Both the position numbers and the translations under genes were made by a program. From Phymatolithon calcareum (taxonomy: Eukaryota > Rhodophyta > Florideophyceae > Hapalidiales), in contig OZ345385.1 of the NCBI GenBank assembly GCA_977006965.1, positions 1,426,001 to 1,490,000 on the forward strand: a stretch of 64,000 bases of DNA, given 5' to 3'. Position 1 is the stretch's first letter; every line of letters begins with the position of its first letter. Below, in pieces: positions 49,331 to 60,430 of the stretch. The notes below the pieces were generated by a model, which searched no databases, had not been told where the DNA came from, and worked only from the letters and a program-made list of their open reading frames with translations.

Positions 49331-51049
49331 ACCGAGAGGTCAACTTGATCCAGATGGCTTCATTTTTCCTGTGTCGTTAGGCTTTAATGTATTTCGGGTT
49401 TTGATTTCTGAATCGCTGCAATTTTGTACTTCTGCTAAGGAACAAGCAGACTGATTCGATTATGTTCGCTGTTGTAAGCGAAGTGCAACAAATTTCAAGC
49501 AATATCTATTGTACACACTAACCATATCTTATCTGCCGTTGCTGCGCGATCCCGCATTCGCGGCCGTGAAAAGGTCTGCGACGGCAACAAGACCAGATAC
49601 AATCGAAATGCTAATCATTCCGTCTTTCGTGATCTTATCGTCACTGTGGACCCCAGTGGCATTATCTGCCACGGCCAATCACTCCTTCAATTTCCAAATA
49701 GCATGGCATAGACAGCTTCTCGGAAATAAACTCGGAAATTGTATTTGCATACCCACTATCTGTCTGAACTTCTACGCCCGGACTTCTACTGTACATGTTC
49801 GCCTTAGTATCAATCTAGATTTTTCTGGGGAAACTCACTGTGTCGTTTTCTGGTCGGAATAACAATGAGATGCTGAGCGTATTCAATGAAACTTAAACAG
49901 TCTTTTCTTGTGTATCCAAGAAGTGGCAGGTTGTGAACGATGACAATAAGCTTTCTTTTTGAGATCTGAATGGAAGAGTTTTCAGGGTTCTCCTTAGAGT
50001 TTTCCCATTCGTCCATTGCAGTTATGGACTTGCTAGCTTCTTCAAGTGCTGCCTTAGATCCATGATATTCTGTAACTGTCAGATTTGTTGCAGTTTTGCT
50101 GCAATTCAACCAATATTGAATTGTAATTGGCGTCTTCCGAACTGTTTCCAGTTTTCAGCCTTGTACTTCAATTGCATAGCCCTATATACTGTTTCTCAGA
50201 GCTTCTCCCTAAGACCTTAAGTTCTTCATCACAAGTGGCGCACAACTTCAACACAAAGCAACTCGAGAAATGCGCTCAGCATGACTTGTGTTCGGTCCAC
50301 CTGGGCATCCATGGACAGTGCGGCGCTGGGAGCGGCAGTTGCCTCCGCCATGTGGTCATCGGCCAGTCTGCATAGTAATGATTTCTCTTTTGGAGAAATG
50401 GAGTTTCGCATAGATTCCGGATGGACATCAAGTGAAGGTGCGCAATTTTCTCTGACTGCACTTGCCGCGTGTGGGTCGCTCGAGACAAAGATGGACAAGA
50501 AGACTAGATTTTTATTTAGTAGTTACCAGCCCGTCTGCGACAAGATGGAGAGCTGATGACAGCGGAAAGTAGTAGTTGAGTTATCAAAGCCATCTTGAGA
50601 AATGCTTTCCGCCCACAACTTGGGAACACCAATTCGTTCGCAAATATCAGCACTTCCGACGCATCAAACAATATCTTCGATTCCCGGCACGCACCCTATA
50701 GAATTGCGGATGCTATTCTTTGTCGCCGAACCAAGCCCTTTTGTTCTTTCATTAATCAACGAGTTGTCGCTACATTATAGAGACCGGAAGTATTTCAACA
50801 TGCATTTATTAGATGATTTTGGGAGGAGAAACTATTTCGGGTCAAAAAATTGTTCGTAGTACTATTTTGCGTATCTAAATGTGATGACGCGCTAGTAGAG
50901 CTCTCCAAATATGTCATTTAGTTTTGCATTGTGTGCTTCGGTACCGTAAAAATAATTTTTAAAACGGGGTGTCGAGCAGGTCTATTTTTTAAGTGGTCCA
51001 GGAGTCTGTTTTTCAGCTTCGAGGACTGTAGACCAGTGTATATATACAA
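49331..51049. other. Unassigned; two minus-strand ORFs that might be exons
   Basis: Minus 50229-50498 (ending MLSAFLELLCVEVVRHL) and minus 49810-50109 (GSKAALEEASKSITAMDEWE, LIVIVHNLPLLGYTRK) look protein-like, with a LCATCDEELKVLGRSSEKQY stretch between them in a third frame. No consensus intron could be placed with confidence, and there is no known domain. Confidence 0.3.
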
Positions 51050-51171
51050 GCAATTTTAAAACGAAAAATCAAATTTGTACAGAAGATTCCAGAGAATATG
51101 GACACCATACATAGTGTCCATATTCTCTAGATTCCTCTGTACAAATTTGATTTTTCGTTTTAAAATTGCTT
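51050..51171. repeat. 122-bp hairpin with 57-bp arms
   Basis: Arms 51050-51106 and 51115-51171 are complementary with about three mismatches (agcaattttaaaacgaaaaa ... gagaatatggacac), loop 8 bp (catacata). This is the size of a foldback transposon (MITE) or a small-RNA precursor. Confidence 0.9.
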
Positions 51172-51350
51172 CTACTTATTGGCGAGATATTGAACAAGAA
51201 ATCGTCTAATAAAAGAATAATTATCACAATATTCAAAGTGTTCAGGCGATTTTAATAGTATCTCTTTCTACAAATGTATGTTTTATAACGAAGGTCTCCC
51301 TGTGTTTTGGATTGCGCTCCGCAAATTAAATCTACGCTTCGTAATTAAAT

Positions 51351-51394
51351 AGATTGGTGGGCTCGCTCGCTCGCGCAGTACCATAACTTTAGTT
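51351..51394 (+). repeat. Second copy of the 44-bp dispersed repeat
   Basis: tagattggtgggctcgctcg ... cataactttag, followed by an AT-rich run (aattgaattaatttaatttt). See 48416. Confidence 0.65.
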
Positions 51395-51739
51395 TTAAAA
51401 TTGAATTAATTTAATTTTAGTTTAAGTTTAGGCATAATTTAATTTTACTTAATATTAGACAGGTCTCGGAGTAATTTTCGGATCGAATATCCGCAAAAAT
51501 ATTTATGTTGATTAACAGTTACGACAGCCTCGTTCGTTTCAAATTTCCCGTTCATATAGTCGAGGTATTACAGTTTATTGTTAATATGGCTAGCTACCCA
51601 ACGGGAGGCTAAATAGAACTCTAATTCCTATTGTACTTGCCTTGCAAAATAGGAACGGAGGAATCTTGTTCGAAGAACAGTGTGACGGACGAGGAGGAAG
51701 ACAATGAAGCCCAAATTCCTGGACAACACAAGAGAAATA

Positions 51740-52620
51740 ATCTATGAGAGTATCACATCGACAGCACCCTTGAGCTTTGCAATGCTTTGCATTTTGGGAT
51801 CCAAAGCATAGCGTCCTTCCCACAGTAGGTGGCATCAATATCGATAAGGGAAACAGTTCCACCATGCCGGACACAACACCAACCTCTTCGATCGAACGGG
51901 TGTAAAGCTCTACGGCACAAGATGAGTCCGCTGCAATTCCCGCTCACCCATCTCGTAACATGTTTCTGACGTTGAGCAAAACATATAGATTTCGGTGCTG
52001 TTCAATCAAGAGGTTAAGCAGCTCAAAGACGCGACCAGGATCAGCTTGTACATCTATGTTACTGTAAAGTAGCAAATTTCCAAGGGAAAGCATAGCTTCA
52101 GGGTCTTCTCCTTCTTCAATAGCGTAGGTGTGAAATAAAATTCATTCAGCTGCTCTTAAGCAAGGCTGTCAGCTTCATTAAAGCACTAATACACAGGAGA
52201 TGCACATCTCTTTTTCGACAATATCCCATGCCGTAAACTGTACTTTCCTCTGTAAATTCGTTGATTTCACGGAAGTACAACTCTTCGGTGCGCTGCAGGT
52301 CCAGGGGAACGCTCTCCCTGTCATATTGAAACAAACTACCTAGCTTGATTGTAGCAACTACAATCCTCTTCAAAGGCGCGAATACGCAAGCTGCAGCGCG
52401 AATCGGGACTGCCTGCACGCTGGGCACGCCGTCTTGCAACATTTCCGCCGCTCGTCAATGACACCCGTGTACAACTCAACTGCACGATGTCGATCTGCTG
52501 GTACAACTGACTTGAAGGAAGTGATATTCTCTTCTCCAGGTGGGAACTGCTCAATGGTGCGCAACGACACTCCGGCACGGAGATGTTTTTTCTTGTTAGG
52601 CCCAGACATCAAGGATCCCT
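51740..52620 (-). pseudogene. Sel1-like repeat protein, decayed
   Basis: Read leftwards with frame changes: VPADRHRAVELYTGVIDE (about 52480), LGSLFQYDRESVPLDLQRTE (about 52320), YAIEEGEDPEAMLSLGNLLL (about 52100), FELLNLLIEQHRNLYVLLN (about 52000), RDG then a TGA at about 51944, and IAADSSCAVELYTRSIEE (about 51900). The pattern G(V/I)xxDxxRAVELYxxAIxEG...AMxxLGNLL is that of Sel1/TPR-like repeats, which form protein-binding solenoids. About five units are visible. Stops and shifts show a relic. Confidence 0.65.
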
Positions 52621-52894
52621 TTTCAGAGCGCTTTGCAGATTTTGTCGATGTTGATCGCAAATTCCATCTTATGAGTCGACTTTGCTTCACTTTAGGTCCT
52701 ATGCAAAAAAACCATTTATAGCGTCGAAGATGTATTCAGTACTGAGTTGCGATGCTTCAAGATCTCAACGCGAATTATCGTTGTACTGGGGCTAGCTCTC
52801 TCTTCGGCACGTTTTGCGCGGCGCTCCGCCTGTCCTGTCGCTCACTCTTCGACACACGTTTCTCGGGGCTTGAAGGATTCTCTGTCCCGCGGGT

Positions 52895-53284
52895 GTGAAT
52901 TGTTCCATATTCACCACCCCACGATTGAGGGTACCGGTCAAGTGGTGCTGCTCGCGCAATGTGGGTGGTGGTGACTCTCATCGGTGGTCAAAAACGGGAG
53001 TTTACTTTGTTGATTTTCTCTACATCCGCAGTCCCAAATGCGTACTAGCGCGCAATGTAAATACTGGTGGTAGCTTCCCTGTAGGCCATCTAGGCCAGTG
53101 TGAAATATCTTCGGGTCGTGCTGCGATTGCAGCGCATCTATGGTTCTGGAATAAATATGATATCACCTGGGACGGTCCGCAAGAGTACTGTGATAGTGTA
53201 GTGCGAAACAAGTGGAATCATTGCGCCAATAGCGCGACACAAAGACTAAGAAATCGCTTTACTTCCTGGTATAACCTTTGTTAA
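52895..53284 (+). other. Open frame of 129 codons, unknown
   Basis: The frame includes FVDFLYIRSPKCVLARNVNT, AAIAAHLWFWNKYDITWDGP and RLRNRFTSWYNLC. Composition is protein-like in the second half, but I recognise nothing and the start is uncertain. Possibly a retained exon. Confidence 0.3.
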
Positions 53285-55184
53285 AAAGCTGTTCATATAT
53301 CACAATGTGTAAAGATTCATGGTAGAGATGCCCGTTTTTAAATGGGCATCCAAACGTAGCAGTTACGGAATCGGATAGAGGTCCTTTTTGCCCAGTGCTC
53401 TTATTAGTACTGGCAAGAGGCGCGGATATCAAGAAGTAATGATTATTAAGGACCTACACACTATCAACCAAGCCCTCTCACTGGCTAAAACAATGCTCAT
53501 AAACTGGATGAAAAATTTAATTATATCTTTTGCACCCACGGGACAGTATCCATTTTAAAGAAAATGTGTAGAAACAAGTGAAATATTGTCAGCTGTGAAG
53601 TTTCCAATGCTCGGCTGTCATTAGTCATTACAGAAAAATGCTTACCGGAGTTCTTTCAAATAGTTTCAACATTTCGCCTTGAAGTTACTATATTTTTCGT
53701 CTGGACAGTTTAGTAAACCCTAATTGTCCACCAAATGGCAGCGCCGTGTCGTTGCCGAGTGCCTACTGACCCATACTGGTCCCAACCATAGGTCTGATTG
53801 ACGGTATGGCACGTGGAAAGCACAACACGCCGCTGCCCCATGCCGCTTTGTCTCACCCCGCTGGAGATGATGTCGCAACGCCGCCCTCGCCACACTGTAC
53901 TGAATCGTACGCTTTCCCGCTGTTCTGCCCCACCGCGCAGGCGATGTATACCTCGACACTGCTTTTCCCCCGAACTACTTCGTCCGCCTGATCGCCGCAC
54001 TGTGCCCCATGAAATTTATGCTTTAGCGGTGCATTCTGGCAAATATAACGTCTGACCACCCTCGTGGCTGATCTCCAACGTAATACATTCTACGCTGTGT
54101 GTTGACGAGCTAACAGCTATTAGCGTCGTCCCTTCGTCGCAGAAATCGTTCGCTTCCGAAATCACCAGATAGTGAGCGCAGGTATGGCACAACAGTGCAG
54201 GCCAGGGGGGTCAAATGCCTCCACAAGCGAGGAGAGAGACGTTTAAAGCTGACTGCGGCAAACTACAGAGACGGAGCGACACAAATAACTCTTGGCGCTG
54301 CGGTGCGCGGGATCTTTTGTGGCGGCGGGGGGCACTGCAGTGCGACTGCGGGAAATCGCACGGCAGTTGGCATCTTCTACATTAGGCGGAGTTGGCGCAG
54401 GTGTTGCTCCAGCATGCTGGATTGAGTATTGCTAGAAGCAATCAATATGAAGTCGGAGTTCAGTTTAATATGTGACAGACATATAAGAGGACCTCTTGTT
54501 AGGACTGGCCAGGCCCAGGGGGTCAGCAAGGCGCTACCATTTGGTGGACAATTAATTTCAGTCGTTCCTGTGCTGATTTAATATTTTTGGTCTTGCCGTG
54601 TGAACATTTTTGCTAGCTTCAGGGCAGGAGGATATCTTCAGAAACTCCTTCCCCGCCGTTTGGCAGCCTAATAGACATGATTAGTGATTTCGAGAAAAAC
54701 AGGAACAACTGACTTATTTCAGAGTGTCCTTCAGTTTCTAAGATGCAGTTTCTTAAAATGTCAGCAACCTGCAGAAATATTGAAAGAGTACCGATGCGGA
54801 CAATTCGATGACATAGTGAACAGAGCATGTAGCGATACCTCCCGTCACTGCTCTAAAGAATATTGGGAGGTAAGACACAAGGCTCTTTCTTCTCTAAGAA
54901 CTTAGACCGTGGTATGCTGTTCTGGGGTCCAAACATGCCAAGCCAATTGATGTTCTAGTACTGGCAATCCCATGTTCGAAAACGCCTGACCTCTCCCACT
55001 TTCACTATCCATTTTCAAATGACGATCTCTCCGGTTTCCTTCACAACTCCGCTGCTCTTGCCGATAAACCACAATTGTACACATTGTCAATTAAAACGGC
55101 ATTGAATCTAAGCAGCATTAACCAGCGAGCCAGCAGTACCGGTATTATTCCTCACCCCTTCCTTGCCCGCGCGCGCCTCTGCAG
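53285..55184. other. No assigned gene; one half of a diverged repeat pair
   Basis: tagcgatacctcccgtcact and gctctaaagaatattgggag at 54830-54870 match, with changes, 56410-56455 (tagcggtacctcctgccact, gctctaaagaacatcggcag). Other ORFs are short. Confidence 0.4.
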
Positions 55185-55325
55185 GTTCCACGAATTGGCC
55201 CTGGAATTTCGATATTATTACACGCCGAGCATTATGTAGTAGTGGACAAACCGGCAGGATTGCTCGTGCACCGCACGAAACCCGACCGAACGGCGCGCGA
55301 ATTAAGGTACATGGTGATTGAGTAG
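55185..55325 (+). pseudogene. Exon fragment of an RluA-type pseudouridine synthase
   Basis: After a pyrimidine-rich stretch ending gcgcctctgcag (a good 3' splice site, 55173-55184) the frame reads ISILLHAEHYVVVDKPAGLL and VHRTKPDRTAREL, with a stop at 55323-55325. VVVDKPAGLLVHxT is the signature near the N-terminus of the catalytic domain of RluA-family enzymes, which isomerise uridine in rRNA/tRNA. An aag|gtacat donor-like site lies at about 55301. The catalytic RLD motif is not found downstream, so it is a fragment or a short exon of a split gene. Confidence 0.6.
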
Positions 55326-55643
55326 CGGGCCGCACATTCAGGACCAAATGGCGGTCCCATGGAGGTCTTTTCAGTACACTGACATGACAGATGTTCAAGC
55401 GACGTGATGTTCATTCCACTGTATACATCTGAGAATGCGGCACGACTGCAAGTCGCATTTTAACGTGCTGATACCGACAAGAATTACTCGGCGTTAGGGG
55501 CAGGGTATGGAATGCCCGTAACCTGGACAAATGATCATCCTCTCAAGAGTATTACAGCCGACAACCATGTTCAACATTCAGCGCGCACCGAATTTGAACA
55601 GATACTCTGAGTTCCGGATGCTGACATTTCTGCTGTTCGTGCA
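55326..55643. other. No recognisable feature
   Basis: No ORF continues the pseudouridine synthase. Confidence 0.4.
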
Positions 55644-56159
55644 TTGCTTTGGAGCGGGAGAAGGCACCAAATTTGTTCACATCTGAGTAACAGCCGGTTC
55701 CCAAACCTTGGAGAGAGTAATTGCGCGCAAGGAAAACTAAATAGATTCATCCGTGAGAAATACTGCTGGACTCGTTGCCACATTCATTCAAGAAGACTAA
55801 AATTTAGTGACCCGTTTGCGGAAACGCGAGTCAAAATTGAAGCTCCGGTCTCACAAAGCGCATCGCCAGTGCACACAAACGTTAAGTGTTTTTCAATAAA
55901 GCATTCATTTATTGTCTCTGTTACAACTCACCGAGGTCCACAATCTTATCGTGCACCGTGGGATCGTATCCTGGCAATCTATTCAGCACGACGCGGAGAT
56001 CATGCGGGACCGGAGCCTCAGTTCAGTTTTGATTGGTGGCTGAAGAGTCACACAACAGCCGAGAGGTGGAAGCTGTCGCTTCTTAATGCCAAAGACTGTC
56101 ACCGCTGTCGAATCTTGGGGCACATCGTACGTGATATTAGGAAGTGTAGAAGATGTTGA
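55644..56159 (+). other. Open frame of 171 codons, unknown
   Basis: Frame with FSFDWWLKSHTTAERWKLSL and a C-terminal CHRCRILGHIVRDIRKCRRC (Cys/His-rich, C-x2-C ... H ... C-x2-C). The ending could bind zinc and recalls a retroelement knuckle, but the spacing is not canonical. Start uncertain (the first codon is not in a good context). Not assigned. Confidence 0.3.
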
Positions 56160-56734
56160 TGGTGACAAGGAAATCGAGAATGTGTATCGTGTATGTAAAG
56201 AGTGCTTGTATAGGTCCCTTTAATGCGTGAGTGCATAGTTGCGGTTAATATTGGTAGATCTGAAAATAATCAATGATGGTTGAGTTCAAGTGAATATTCA
56301 GAGTGAGATTAGGGAGGGTTCGAGCGGAAACGAGAATGGGTGATATGAACGACATAGTCAGAGATGGTGCATGCTGACAATTCTATGACATAGTAGTTAC
56401 GAAATTCGAACAAAGCATCTAGCGGTACCTCCTGCCACTGCTCTAAAGAACATCGGCAGGCCACGAAGCAATCGTTTCGAAGGGATACAGGAAACGGGGA
56501 GCCAGTGGTACTCGTGGAGTGGAGAATGATTTCAATATGCGAAATCTGGAGGTTTTGAGAGAATTTAAGTAAGGGAGGCGCTTCAAAACGCCTCTTCGAA
56601 AGTCTCAAAGAAGGCGGGAATCTTCAGAATTTCTGAAACGTCCAAATTTACATTAGCCAAAATATTGGAGAACACGTAAAATTGCCAATTTTTTTAAATT
56701 GCAAAATCTGCAAATTTTAATCTCTGAAAGGACC

Positions 56735-56850
56735 AATGAAATCACAGAACGCGATGAATGTGGTCCAATCATTTCGACTCTCTCGTCCAATGAAATCACA
56801 GAACCCGATGAATGTGGTCCAATCATTTCGACTGTCTCGTCCAATGAAAT
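56735..56850 (+). repeat. 54-bp tandem repeat, two units and a partial third
   Basis: Units 56735-56788 and 56789-56842 (ccaatgaaatcacagaac ... atcatttcgact(c/g)tctcgt) differ at two positions. A third starts ccaatgaaatt. The length keeps frame (18 codons: NEITExDECGPIISTxSS). It lies just 3' of the gene at 56860 on the minus strand. Confidence 0.9.
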
Positions 56851-56859
56851 TAGTGGGTG

Positions 56860-58611
56860 TCATATCTCAACATCACCTGCAGAAAGATGATCAAAGTAAA
56901 TGTGACGAAGGCCTCTCATTCCGTCACTGAAAAACACAACAGCACCGTGCCAGCTGCTCCCTCGCTTGCCGAAAAACTCTACGGACTTTTCTCTGTATCT
57001 AATGGACTCAAATTTCATTTTGTAATCCAAAAGAACCATTACACGCCGTGGAGAAGGGAGCTCTTCTGCTTTGATTTCCGAAAGTAGCTCCGCAATGCGA
57101 CACTGTTGGCGACCAACACGCTGTTGGTGGCCGTAAAATAACAGAAGCATCTTTTCCGCCTCGACAAATACACGATTGATATCATTCTTATCCGCGTCCT
57201 CGCCAGCATCAGTGAGGCATGATGATTTCGTTTCTTCAAGAAGTTGAAACGGCGCCATGCACTGTTCACAGAAAGACTCTTGAGCTGGTCCTTCGCGCAA
57301 GAGAGGATCTAACGCATAACGAACATCATGGAAATGATCTTGATCTACGCCAACATGTTCCCGTAAATAAGAAAACTTAACATGTTGCTCTGTTGCCGCA
57401 ATCCCCGCAAGCAACTCCGCATTGCGTTTCTTGTCAATAATAATATCGGAAACAATGCGCCGAACGAGTGCAAGATTGTCGTACACCAGTGTCCCAAGAA
57501 CGTAATCCACGGCTGTTTTTCTCTTCCGTTGCGTTCTCGTCAGGTGTGATGCTAGCTTCAAGAATGTACTTCGACTGATTAGCGTGGCATCCTCGGCTGG
57601 ATGCGCTATTATTTCAGCATTGTCCATTTCCCTTGGTGATCCTTTTGTCCACGCCACATATCCGCGGTACATTTCCTCGCGTGATCGTTTCCGTGTCAGA
57701 CCAGGAAAATCAATAGTCTTTACGCGCCTTAAGCCATTGCCTCTCTCATCGACTATCTCCAGTCTTTTTGTACCCCATGATAGAACTTGGACGTCTTCGA
57801 GAATAAACTTTACAACGTCTGTCAAATTTGGTACGTCGATGCGAGAACGGCAAATAAGAGGACGAGGAATACGATTTTCGGAAATCAACATAGACCAGTA
57901 CCGCCGAGCATCGGCGTAACGCTTCCGAAATCCGCCCGAAGTAACAACTTGAGAAATTTTTTCTTGTCGGGAGTACCTTGGAGTGGTGCTTCGTCCCGAT
58001 ATTTCGCCTCTGATTGATTGTATAAGCTCATTATCGTCGACACCGCTCTCTTCGTCACTATCAGAAAGTTCTCGCAGAGCTTCACAAACTTCTTCCCTGC
58101 TTAGCATTGTGCAAAGAACGCCCATTAGGGCTTTCCGTTCGGTGCTCTGTTCTTTAGATGCTCGAATCCCGCACGCAATTTCCATCGCAAAACTGGTTGT
58201 TTTCAAAAACGTTTGCACTGTTTCGTCATCGGAAAAAATTGACGAGAGCACAATTTTGGAAACCCCAGATATGAGCTTTCTCACGTTTTTCAGAACATTT
58301 TGAGAGAGAGATTGGAACTCTTTTTCCCGTGCGTTTGGTCCCGGGAGTAATTTTTTCAGATCAGCTCCAGCTCCCAGTTTTTCTAAAATCGATTTCGCAG
58401 AACAATGCCTGTCGATATTCTTTCTCCGATGCGTAACTGGAGGTGAGAGATTGGTCAGAATGCGAGGGCGCTTTTTTCGTGGCCCTGAAACAGTCCTGTT
58501 CTGCGTCTCTTCAAGATCAGAATCATCCACCGGCATGCAACCACAGGAACATTCCATGCAAAGATTGCATTGATGGCAACGACGCTTTTTGCAGCTGCAG
58601 GAATCTGCCAT
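56860..58611 (-). CDS. Large predicted protein, Cys-rich N-terminus and DYKMKF/FGKRG-SWHG C-terminus, 583 aa
   Basis: ATG at 58609-58611 and no internal stop: the longest intact frame in the window. Residues 5-27 are CSCKKRRCHQCNLCMECSCG, eight or more Cys in a zinc-binding pattern, followed by a basic stretch (RKKRPRI, possible nuclear signal). Residues 100-330 are helical. Around 330-430 lie KTIDFPGLTRKRSREEMYRG and HPAEDATLISRSTFLKLASH. About 430-500 has a HVGVDQDHFHDVRYALDP block. Near 545 comes VMVLLDYKMKFESIRYREKS and then FFGKRGSSWHGAVVFF. A beta strand with D-x-K-x-K and a following SWHG strand looks like the start of an RNase H-like fold, with Asp as first catalytic residue. If so, this is the front part of a transposase of an unnamed family and the rest is lost after residue 560, where the sequence runs into the tandem repeat. 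No known family recognised. Confidence 0.7.
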   Translation of the reverse strand: MADSCSCKKRRCHQCNLCMECSCGCMPVDDSDLEETQNRTVSGPRKKRPRILTNLSPPVTHRRKNIDRHCSAKSILEKLGAGADLKKLLPGPNAREKEFQSLSQNVLKNVRKLISGVSKIVLSSIFSDDETVQTFLKTTSFAMEIACGIRASKEQSTERKALMGVLCTMLSREEVCEALRELSDSDEESGVDDNELIQSIRGEISGRSTTPRYSRQEKISQVVTSGGFRKRYADARRYWSMLISENRIPRPLICRSRIDVPNLTDVVKFILEDVQVLSWGTKRLEIVDERGNGLRRVKTIDFPGLTRKRSREEMYRGYVAWTKGSPREMDNAEIIAHPAEDATLISRSTFLKLASHLTRTQRKRKTAVDYVLGTLVYDNLALVRRIVSDIIIDKKRNAELLAGIAATEQHVKFSYLREHVGVDQDHFHDVRYALDPLLREGPAQESFCEQCMAPFQLLEETKSSCLTDAGEDADKNDINRVFVEAEKMLLLFYGHQQRVGRQQCRIAELLSEIKAEELPSPRRVMVLLDYKMKFESIRYREKSVEFFGKRGSSWHGAVVFFSDGMRGLRHIYFDHLSAGDVEI

Positions 58612-59529
58612 GCCTTCAAACAGTGTTTCTGAAACAATGCCCTTGTGCTGCTGATGAACGAAGCTATAGCTTTTTCAGGAGCAGTGATCTCGTCCAAGTG
58701 ATGAGCGGTAGTCGCCATTCGCATACGATACGACTGCTGTCCGGGTAAGACGGTGTGGCTGTGGGGTATGACAGGACGGCTGGGTGTAGATAGGATACTG
58801 CAATTCCCGTTGTGCAGAACTGCACTAAAGTTCTGTATTGGCCAAGAAGTGTCTTAAGCATGAGAGCATTTACAGCAAGAGCGCCTGAGGCAGACGACTG
58901 TGCACTGCAACGGCGCATGACCGAATTGATTTGGCATGACTCCTCCCAAACCCCTTCGAAACACCGCACACATATTATGATATGAATATGATATCATTTT
59001 TTTGTAAGTTTGCTTCGAAAATCTGCGTTTTTTTAGCGCCTATCGTTGACACATACACTAATACTCCGAGTACAAAATCGATGTACGAGCAAACTTACAT
59101 CGCCTCTCTCTTCCTAACGAAGCAAGAAGGTAGCTTGAGCGCTACAGATCTGTAGTCGTAGGGGTTCTCTCCACCATTTCCGAAAAAAATAAATGATGTC
59201 GGCAGAGAAACAAAAAACATGGTCCGTGTAAAAATGCAAAAAAAGTGCCGGTTTACTCCCAAATTGAGTGTTAAATTAAATTTTGTGAAATTGTTTTTTA
59301 AAAATTGGACTCTAAATTTAACCGATAGATGTTAAATAGTGTTCTAAACTCCTATTGTAAAAAACCAGTTCTGAGTTCGAAATTCTAACATAAAGAATCG
59401 TACTCTCCTGGTTCTGGTTCTAGTACCAATAAAGTGGTAGAAACTAGGGTGCAGACTGCTGATAACAGTTTCCATAGTAGACAGCAGAAGCGTGGGGAAA
59501 AGAAGGAGCTCTCATTCTGCATGATTTGT
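58612..59529. other. Upstream region of the 583-aa gene and AT-rich spacer
   Basis: Minus 58455-58724 overlaps the gene start and is a shadow. From 58980 to 59400 the sequence is AT-rich and without features. Confidence 0.4.
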
Positions 59530-60430
59530 AATTGGACTTTTGTAAACGACAGGCGGAGCAATGAAGACAATGTCAATATGGTACACACAGCTTCTGAACG
59601 GATATCTGGCACCGGATCTGTGCACGTGTGGAGAATCGTTAGCTGCAGATCAATGTGATTCATTTGAGCAAATGTTGTTGACTAAGAAACCGAGAGCGTG
59701 GTGGTCTGTAGAAGAGGAGGATATATCCATATGTAACTTGGCAGACACCTGGTGTCTGCAGATTTGATGACGGAGCTTGGTGTTCTTTTCTTTGATGGGC
59801 GTTGGACACATGCACTTTGTAAGATCGGTGGGGTGTTGGGACTGAAATCAGAGTTTGATTGTTATCTGACTCCTGGGGACGAACTTGTTCCACGAAGAAT
59901 CCGACATAGCTTCAAATTGCTTTCGAAAGCAATACAGTTGTCGTGGGGAAGAGTAATGGAAGGGCATTGACCGTTTCTATTCTCAGTGTGCGGACGACTG
60001 TTCAACATAAGAACGGAGAACGCAGTTGTAGAAGCGGACTTGAAAAGCGTGCAATGGCACACACCAAAGCCATATTTGCGATTCGTGAACGTGTTTTCCT
60101 AAGGTCCGCAAAGCGTGCAGGTCATGGACATCCCCGTGGAAGGGTATTGCGATGCAGTTGATTGTTCTCCATGTGGACGTTTTGTCGCATCAGGTGCATT
60201 AGTCACAGACAGTGATGTTGTAGTCGCAGATGCGTCGACATGTGACATATTGAAGCGGCCGAAAGGACATACTGACCTTGTATTGTGTGTATCGTTTGCT
60301 GCTTCGAACAATTGTCTCAGGGTCGGATGATGGATCGATCGAAGTCTGGGAATGGGAGACATTTGAGTCGCCAGTGCGTGTTCCCGAAGGGCACAGCAAG
60401 GGGGAATGGGCGTTGCTGTGAGCAGCGGAT
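59530..60430 (+). pseudogene. NB-ARC/WD40 (STAND) gene relic, first copy
   Basis: Begins inside the winged-helix/arm part (fttvNDR..., then the LLNGYLAPDLCTCGESLAAD stretch and PRAWWSVEEEDISI) and goes on as LVSADLMTELGVLFFDGRWT, KIGGVLGLKSEFDCYL and the first WD repeat (YCDAVDCSPCGRFVASGALV, KRPKGHTDLVLCVSFAAS). It breaks off near 60430. Several frame changes. Sequence matches 61010-61890 closely. Confidence 0.7.
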
